NCBI GenBank assembly: GCA_027924645.1
Contig: BSBN01001483.1
Span: forward strand, 1,302,001-1,366,000
From: Cunninghamia lanceolata
Lineage: Eukaryota; Streptophyta; Pinopsida; Cupressales; Cupressaceae
Direction of reading: 5' to 3'
DNA length: 64,000 nt
The notes beneath the pieces are model-generated. The model made no database searches. It saw nothing but the letters and a program-made list of their open reading frames with translations, and was not told the origin of the DNA. Below, in pieces: positions 56,400-64,000 of the stretch. The translations under genes were made by a program, and so were the position numbers. Every line of letters starts with the position of its first letter. The first letter of the stretch is position 1.

Positions 56400-57630
56400 C
56401 AGCCTTAACTATCCATCATCCAACACTAACTGAATGAAGTGATACCTCAACTGTATGTGTTTGGTCTTTGAACGCAAGGCAGAATTCTTTGCAAGATGTA
56501 TGGCACTTTGACTGTCTGTAAATAAATAACTATTGGCTTGTTGTTTGCCCAATTCTTCCATGAAAGATTGTAGCCATATCATCTCCTTGCTTGCCTCTAT
56601 TGCAGCTACATATTCTGCCTCTATGGTGGATAAAGCAACCACCTTTTGCAACCTGGAAATCTAACTCGCCGCTGTCCCACCTAGAATAAAGACATAACCT
56701 ATAGTACTCCACTTGGTATCAATATCCCCTACTAAATCTAAGTCTACATAACCTTCTAAATAAATATTAGAGCCCCCAAAACATAAGTGTTTATTGGATG
56801 TACCTCTCAAATATCTGAGAATCTATTTTACTGCATTCCAATGCTCCAATCCAAGATGACTCATATACCTACTTACAACTCCTACAGCATGTGCAATATC
56901 CAGTCTCATGCATACCATGGCATACATTAAACTTCCTACAGCTGAAGCATATGGTACCTTGGATATTTTTTCTTCCATTTCTGGTGTCTTAGGACACATC
57001 TCCTTAGTCAATTTCAAATGACTAGGCAAAGGTGTGCTGACAACTTTTGCATTCTCCATATGGAATCTCTGCAACACCTTCTCAACATAATCAGCCTAAG
57101 ATAGAGTCAATTTTCTATTCTTCCTATCTCTAGAAATTTTCATACCAAGGATTTTTTTTGCTGCCCCCAAATCCTTCATAGCAAATGACTATGCTAACTA
57201 CTGTTTTAATTCTCTTATGTGATCCATGTTAGACCCCGCTAGAAGCATGTCATCAACATAGAAACATAAAATAATGTAGTTGTCATTATCCAACCTCTTA
57301 AAATAAACACAATGCTCAAAATTACACCGGCTATAGCCTTGTTCAGCCATAAAACTATCAAATTTCAAGTACCATTGCTGAGGTGCTTGTTTCAGGCCAT
57401 ACAAATCTTCTTCAATCTGCACACCAGTTTCTCCTTACTTGTGACCTCAAATCCTTGGAGCTATTCCATGTATATCTCCTCCTCCAAATCACCATGGAGA
57501 AAAGTAGTTTTCACATCTAGCTATTCCAAATGCAAATCTTCAGCACCCACAATACTTAAAACAGTATGAATAGAAGTCATCTTGACAACCAGAGAAAATA
57601 TCTTATCAAAATCAATGCCCTTTTTTCTAT
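56400..57630 (-). pseudogene. Tork-like reverse transcriptase and RNase H fragments
   Basis: RNase H at 56409-56712: KVVALSTIEAEYVAAIEA, FTDSQSAIHLAKN, KTKHIQLRYHFI. The segment 56823-57077 carries PYASAVGSLMYAM and RLDIAHAVGVVSRYM. RT at 57198-57422: [19 protein letters not shown], then the intact catalytic CFYVDDMLLAG. The frames are separated by stops and at least one frameshift. The upstream RT part (57430-57900) is too decayed to follow as one frame. Confidence 0.82.
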
Positions 57631-58183
57631 ACAAATTCTTTTACAACTAACCTAGCTTTAAATCCTTTCTTACCTCTATCTTTCTCTTTCAGGTGATAAA
57701 CCCATTTGTTTAGTAAAGCCTTTTTTGCCTGCAAGCAACTTACATAATTTCCAAGTCTAATTTTTTAGTAAGGAGTCCATTTATTCTTTCATTGCAAGCT
57801 CCCACTGAACCTGTGTATCCACCTACATAGCTTCATCATACCCTTCTAGTTCACCAACATTTATTCACAAAATAGAATACAAAGAGGGAGAAAACCTTTC
57901 AAGAGGTCTACTTAGCCTTGTTGACCATCTAACATTCACTAGATTTTGTGGTATTTCTGGTTGCTGTTGTGTAGCATGAGGAACCACTGGAACATCACTA
58001 TTTGGAGTATCATCCAAAACCACATAATCCTTTTCTTTCTTCTCATGCTACTACAATTGATCTTTGTACAACACCTTCTCATTGAATACAACATCCCTGC
58101 TTCTCACAATTTTCTAATTTTTAAAATCCCAAAGCCTATAACCAAATTCATCAATGCCATATCCAACAAAGGAACACTTTTTT

Positions 58184-59116
58184 TTATTTTGCATCCATCT
58201 TGGCTCTATTTTTAGAATCTACATGTGTAAATGCTTCACATCCAAAAGTTTTGAGAAAAGAATAACTTAACTTCTTACTTGTCCATGCTTCCTCTAGAAT
58301 ACCATAGCCCAAAGGAACTAAAGGACCTCTATTAATTAAATATACAGCGGTGTTGACAGCCTCTACCCACATGTTTAAAGGCAGCCCAGCATGCAATCTC
58401 ATGGTCCTTGCATGCTCCATTATTGTGCTATTCATGCATTCAGCCACTCCATTTTCCTGTGGAGTCCTTGGAACCATTTTCTGCTTACGAATTCTATTAA
58501 AGGAACAATAATCCTTAAATTCTTTGCTGCAATACTCACCACCATTATTAGATCTGAGACATTTTAATCTTTTACCCGTCTCATTCTCAACCAAGCTTCT
58601 CCATTTCTTAAATGTTTCAAATACATCAGATTTCTTCCTAAGGAAATAAATCCATACCTTCCTAGTTGCATCATCTATGAATGTAACATAATACCAAGAG
58701 CCACCAAGAGAAGAAACCTAAGCCAGTCCCCATACATCTGTATGCACAAGCTCCATCTTTGCATCTTTCTTTTGCTTCCCATCCTTGAGAAAACTAACTC
58801 TCTTTTGTTTTCCATACACACAACTATCACAGAAATCCATATTAATACATTTTAAACTTGGTAAAACTTTCTTAGAATGAAGTACCTTCATACCTTTTTC
58901 ACTCATATGCCTAAGTCTGGTATGCCACAGCGTTGTCTCAGAACCTGCAGCAACTGTTTCAGTCTCTTCCTGTGAACTTGTAGCAACTGTTCCTGAACTT
59001 GTTTGTTTTTTCTCTGCAACAGCTAAAGTAGAAGGAGCAGTATGACCTGTACAAAGATATAAGGTGCCTACTTTCACACCTTTTGCTACTATTAAGGTAC
59101 CTTTTGAAACTTCCAA
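58184..59116 (-). pseudogene. Tork-like integrase fragments
   Basis: 59116-58718 carries the pre-integrase finger (LWHTRLRHMSEKGMKVL, CDSCVYGKQKRVSF) and the first catalytic Asp (ELVHTDVWGLA). 58594-58184 carries LRSNNGGEY, where the second catalytic Asp (normally SDNGGE) reads Asn, and QENGVAECMNST, where the Glu is present, then FLKTFGCEAFTHVD. A stop lies between them. The copy is not competent. Confidence 0.82.
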
Positions 59117-59319
59117 TTTTTATCAGTAAATGTAACAATGCAACCTTCTTTAGCTAGTTGCCTTACTAAAATTAAATTCCTACTAAGCCTTGGAATGTGC
59201 CTTACCTCTTGTAGTAGCCAATGATTCCCATTATGTAACTTAATCTAAATTCTTCCCTTTCCAACAATCTGATAGGGTTCATTATCTCCCAAATAAACCA
59301 GCCCAAAATCCCCTTAGAC

Positions 59320-59667
59320 ATAATCAAGAAAATAATGTCTATGGGGCATAGCATGAATTGAGGCCCCTGAATCTAAAACCCATGAATCATCAGCATTATG
59401 TAGGGAAATAATCAAAGCATCATCTTTAGATTTATTACTTACCACATTTGTCTCCTTATTGCCTTCTTGTTTGTCTCCTTTTTTCTTCCGAGACCAGCAA
59501 TCTTTCTTCAGATGACCTAGTTTCCCACAGTACCAGCAATCCTTCTGTCCTCTAGATTGGGATCTCTTGTCCTTTGATTTTCCTCATGACTTCCCATGAC
59601 CTCCAAAACATTTTCCTCTCTCCTTTGCTTTGTCCCTGCTTTCTACATTCAAAACACTACTTGATTT
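59320..59667 (-). pseudogene. Tork-like gag end and protease start, truncated
   Basis: Minus-strand reading gives DCWYCGKLGHLKKDC, a complete C-X2-C-X4-H-X4-C zinc knuckle (near 59505-59545), then a Lys/Gly linker and the protease motif WVLDSGASIHAMP (near 59345-59385). The gag N-terminus is missing. One TGA interrupts at about 59587. Confidence 0.8.
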
Positions 59668-62600
59668 CGATGGGTGGAAGTGGGATCCTGGGAACTATGA
59701 TTCCCACCCACCCTACGTCAACCCCCCAGGTCAACTATCCAGATTCTATACGTAACATGCCCCCCAACCTTCATCCTCCCACCTGCCCAAACTATATCTA
59801 AGGGTTCTAGGTAAACCCTCAAGAGGAGATGGTAGGGGCAACTAGAATCCCTACCCAACAACTAATTGCCTCCACTACTTCTCCCACCCACTTGAGGGAA
59901 ATAAGAAAATCCCCAGAATTAACCTCCCACCCACCCTTGCTATAATTTGGGGTGGGAAGGAACTCTAGTTCTAGGTCGCCATTTTAGTTCACGATCGAGT
60001 GGCGAACTACAAATTCCCCCCCCCCCAGGTGGGTGGGAGGATATAGATTGGGTGGGGGGTTATGTTCGACATTCCCACCCACCTACACGATCTATATCCA
60101 AGTGGGAGGGAATCATAGGGCCTAGCCCTCCCACAACTCTGCTATGTTTGGGGGGCGGGGGGGAGGGAGTTTTTCATTCCAAGAGCTACTATGATAAGGT
60201 GGGTGGGAAGATATAACTTTAGCTAACGGGGGTAGGGCCCCGGGGTAGGGTACTCATCTAGATCATTGGCAAAGGCCCTAAAGAAACAATAGGCACTCCC
60301 TATAGATCATTTATTTTTCCCATTATGCTACAATCACTTGCCTAAGGGAGAAAAGTGGGCTACCCCATGAAAAATCTCTTTAGCCAGGTAGACACAAGGA
60401 GTTTGACACGGCTTACACTTATTTCTCAAATTCCATTTGCCTATTGTAGGTATGTCTACTAGGAAGGAAGAAAGCCAGACGGCATTTCTAAGGGGCTACA
60501 GAGAATATAGAACTAGTTTAGTACAGTTAACCATACGATTAGATCATATTGAGGTGGACCCTACCTTTACTCGGCAACTATAGTGACCCCAAAACTAGGG
60601 GTTCACTTCAAACCCCCAGGCTCTCAGGGGGTTCACTAAAAACCCCCAGTCAAACCTTGGGAGAACATTCTTCTTCTATGTGATGTGAGAAGGGTTTTTG
60701 ATTCACAGATCTAGGGATTGGGTGATATCTCCTTGGTTCCTTAGTCATCTCCTATGCCCATCCTGAAACATCCCACTCACTGCATATTTTATGGGTTTAA
60801 GAGCACCGTGACCCACGCATAAGAGCCGATCTCACCCCCTAGATGCTTTGGTGAATCATTTGATCCCTTATAGATTGGTAGGGCCCGCCCCTATAGATTG
60901 GTAGAGAAATACCAGGGAGCTAGACTAGTGAGTGCTAGAAGCTATTACGTAATCTCCATACCTGCACCCATTCAACCACATGCTCCACCACCTATGCGTG
61001 CTCATTAGTCGAGCCCCCCTACTATGTATAGGGTACCCAGTACACATCCTTCTATTCTAGATAGATATATTCTACAAGATACGATTGAGGACTGGTCTCA
61101 TCCATCGCACTCGGTCGAGCCCCCATCAGGGCAAGGGAAGGCTGGCCAAAAGCAAGCCCTGATATATAGTAGGGCCCTCACAACCCATCCCTACCATTAT
61201 TATAGTCGAGACAACCAACCCTCTGCTTCACTCCAATCCACCACCACTATAGTGTCATCTTAGGGAAGACAAGAGCCCGGCCCTATATATATATATGGGG
61301 AGAGCAACTAAAGGTAGGGGCGGCCTGGGCATTCATGTTACATATATAATTTGGCCATAGTTTAGTTCCTGAGGGGCTAGATTATATACGTGATACATGC
61401 CCTGTCCAACGAGACCGCCACCACCCTGCCCAGGGGGAATTTAGTAGGGTAGGGCCCCCTACCTATATTAGTAGGAGTAGGGTGGGGCCCGAGAGGAAGA
61501 AAACCAACCGTGAAAGGGATCGGCAACCAGCAACCAACAACTATAGAGGTAGGCATCAAGATCAGCTGCCCAAGGGATCGGCTACCTCTGAATTCAAGGG
61601 ATCAGCAACTGTCTATAGTTTCAGTGACTATAGTCTAGAGGTAGGCATCTTTTCTTTTGGCCCTGGTGGGCCCACTATTCAAGGTAGGGCTCTATAGTGG
61701 GCCTAGGGGTTGAGCCCCATTGAAAGGAAGGGCCTGGGGAGCCTACCGAAGAGAAGCCCCCTACTATCTAATCAATCCAGCTATCTGCCATGGGGCTGAG
61801 CTGACTAGAATTGAGTAGGGCTAGCAGCTATTGAAGGAGGCCTATTGAACTATAGTTGCTGGCAACTACTAAAGGAGGCCTATTGAACCCTAAGCGGCCC
61901 CCTACCTAGCTATATCCCAGGTGGGTGGGAGGGAGGCCCTATCTAACCTCAGGTCCCGGGCACTGGATGCCTATATCCTCCCACCATACTATAGTTCCCC
62001 CCACCTAGGTTCGGTAGTTGCCCAACCAACCCGGCCCCCCAGGAGGTAGATTAGTTGTGATTCATAGGAATTTCCCTTTGGGACCATCAAAAATTTGATC
62101 AGTTTTCTTGTGGACATAACTATAAAAGCCACCTAACTCTATTTCCAACTATATTAGCAACTAGGACCACCTAACAACATGAGAAAATTCTAGCGGACAT
62201 GACTAGAAAACTTAGCCAACTATCTCCATGCTTTGGGAAATATTTCAACTTGAGAAAAAGTCTAGGTCATATGAGGTTAAAACAAGCCCAATGGAGTTTC
62301 CCCTTCTAGTCGGTCAAGGTAATAGCATGATCAAAAGTTTGGCTCAGCCACCCAGGTGAAAAGGATGGCTAGATGGCCTATTGATTAAGTTGTTGATTCT
62401 ATACTGAACTCCTTTCCAAGATATAACTCCCTAATACCGCTATAATTCCCTCCCTCCCCTATAACTACTCCTCCCCAGCACACTGCCAACATCTATCTCT
62501 TCTGACCGACAAGGATGGTCCAGCTAGAATAAACAAGTAAACAAGGATGGATGGTCCATAGCTCCCCCCACCCACCCCTAGGAAAGCTCTAGTCATTGGA

Positions 62601-63232
62601 TGGAAGCTCGTCGAATGAGAACAAGGATCTCATTCCATATGGAGAGCAGGTAGTTCAACAAGACCAAGGGAGTAGACTACTAGGTGGCTGGGTAACCTTT
62701 TGGTTGAACGAACTAGTTGAATTCTAATTAGTCAGTAGGAGCCCAACCAACTCCCTTTTGAGAAGACTTTCTTGAACTCCCTACCTAATTTCAAGTGGGT
62801 CCTTCCATTAGAACTTGTTACTTCCTTCTGGTTGCCCTCCTTATTTGAGTTGTTGAATTCCTTCTAGTTGTGAGTCCCTATATTTCTCTCCAACAACTCC
62901 TATCTAGAGGTGGGGCCCCAAGAAACCTGATCGATGGACTAGCTGGAAGTAATGAGTTGACAACTTGTCCTAACTACAGATCCAATACAATACTGGATAG
63001 GACAATCCAAAATGTTTGTTTCTTTGATTAGCCTAGCTGGCCTAGCTTTCTTCCATCCATCCTTTCTCCACCTAGCTGTTGGCCTAGCAGAAGGACCATG
63101 GGCCATCCTAAACCCCCAGGCAAGTTTATCGGCCTAGGTTTGGGAATTTGAGCTCATGCTATTATAATTGGATAGAGAAGGTTGTAAATGGATACTCCTT
63201 GTTGGCAAGAGACACTACTTAGCACTGATAGG
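59668..63232. other. GGTGGG/CTATAG-rich domain, right segment
   Basis: Dense in GGTGGGTGGGAGG (60028, 60198, 61920) and CCCACCCACC words up to 60250, then rich in CTATAG and GGGCCC words to about 62000, and more mixed after that. AACTATATCTAAGGGTTCTAGG near 59790 repeats 33189 in the left segment. No gene is supported; frames are short and do not resemble proteins. Confidence 0.55.
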
Positions 63233-64000
63233 TGTTGTCATTGATGGCAACTAAGATTGTTCACACATCCGCAGTGCAGTATCTGATCATACCGGAAGTC
63301 AGAATGATAATCTAAGTCTGAAAGCCTAAAACAAAGTATATAGCAGAATCTAGTATTTTGGTCAGCAGATCTCTCCAATTAATCATTATGTGTTGTGGAT
63401 CTGAAGGAGTGTAGAGGGACACCAGGACAATCTAAATTCAAGTTTTTAACCTTCGGTGATAAATGGATCAAAAGTCATGAGCATCTGAATATCGGGTCCT
63501 ATTATGATAGAATAGTTCAGTAAAGAACAGCCAGACTTATGTTAATCCTTGTGTGGACCTAATAGAAGTGTTTTGATGAATTGTGTATGAGATAGAATGT
63601 CAATGGATGACATGTATGATGAACTACATGTGCTATTTTTGGTACGCATCAATATTGGTGTACGGATCCAGCCGGCTGGCAAGTGATTGCAATTCAAGAT
63701 AAGTATATATAGCCGATGATTGTGGATATTTTGTGTGTGTGTTACGATCATGGAGAAAATGTGAAAGGAGCAGAAATCTAATATCTAAATGAAGGCAGAA
63801 TAGCGAGAAGAGCATAATAAAGATGAAGTGTATAAAGTCAATATTTGTACTTAACCAAAACTGATCTCTAGCATTGGCAGATGCATCTTACTAGTTCAAA
63901 ATCTTTGTAAATCTCTTGTAAACTTTTCTATAAGTAGTGAGCTTGAGGCAGTGAGCTCGAATGCAAGTGCATTCCCATTTATAAAATACTTTTAACAGGG
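63233..64000 (+). repeat. Start of a copia-type LTR, runs off the window
   Basis: TGTTGTCATTGATGGCAAC at 63233 resembles the word near the outer end of the copia LTR at 3-10 kb (TGTTGTCATTGATGTCAAC). CCGGAAGTCAG and TCCGCAG words are also shared in style. Near the end, CTATAAGTAGTGAGC (63927-63945) looks like a TATA box with downstream start, followed by TTTATAAAATAC. The 3' end, primer-binding site and coding part lie outside. The LTR start is inferred only from the TG and this likeness. Confidence 0.5.

Larger units (their letters stand above)
55634..59667 (-). mobile_element. 5'-truncated Ty1/copia element, Tork-like, minus orientation
   Basis: A 573-bp 3' LTR at 55634-56206, a polypurine tract (AAGTGGGAGAT on the minus strand, 56207-56217), RNase H, RT, integrase and the end of gag follow to the right. 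The copy stops abruptly at about 59667 inside gag and joins GGTGGG-rich DNA. No 5' LTR is seen. YVDDMLLAG and the protease LDSGASIHAM suggest the Tork lineage. All frames are broken. The 5 bases outside the LTR are CCCAT. Confidence 0.85.

Overview
This window is nuclear DNA of a seed plant, most likely a gymnosperm. That is inferred from several generations of large LTR retrotransposons nested in one another, AT-rich LTRs, a tRNA-derived SINE, and no recognisable single-copy host gene. I see no prokaryotic operons, CRISPR arrays, rRNA or functional tRNA genes. The species cannot be named from sequence alone.

Layout. 1-1991: a decayed minus-strand reading frame with 60-bp repeats, then AT-rich DNA with a GGTACC cluster. 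1992-11217: a plant-mobile-domain (PMD) reading frame on the plus strand, split by a young, nearly intact SIRE-type Ty1/copia element (3142-10229, target duplication GACAC). 11218-24632: a Tat-lineage Ty3/gypsy element on the minus strand (Gypsy 1), with its 5' LTR at 23439-24632. 24633-27105: the 3' untranslated region of a related, internally deleted element plus an LTR fragment, sharing the Gypsy 1 LTR. 27215-30733: a tandem 'terminal repeat-gag-terminal repeat-gag-terminal repeat' array with 82-bp repeats. 30734-31974: AT-rich DNA with a 165-bp foldback and a SINE-like unit. 31975-63232: an odd domain rich in GGTGGGTGGGAGG, CTATAG and CCCACC words, interrupted by a complete Tat-type element on the plus strand (Gypsy 2, 39521-53935, target duplication CTAGT) and by a 5'-truncated Tork-type copia element on the minus strand (55634-59667). 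63233-64000: the start of another copia-type LTR that runs off the window.

How the parts relate. The elements record relative ages. The copia element at 3-10 kb is youngest: its LTRs differ at about 9 sites plus one indel over 1.3 kb, and its 1383-codon polyprotein frame is open. Gypsy 2 LTRs differ by roughly 3-4 percent. The Gypsy 1 and gag-array frames carry many stops. Most stops in the gypsy elements fit C-to-T change. The PMD frame is unusual: 12 in-frame TAG stops, no TAA or TGA, and no frameshift over about 700 codons, read straight across the copia insertion.

The items I judge most worth following are the TAG-only PMD frame and its antisense placement next to Gypsy 1, the 82-bp terminal-repeat gag array, the 22-bp repeat clusters in the Gypsy 1 leader, and the GGTGGGTGGG/CTATAG domain. 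All coordinates come from reading the sequence by eye; identities are hand counts.
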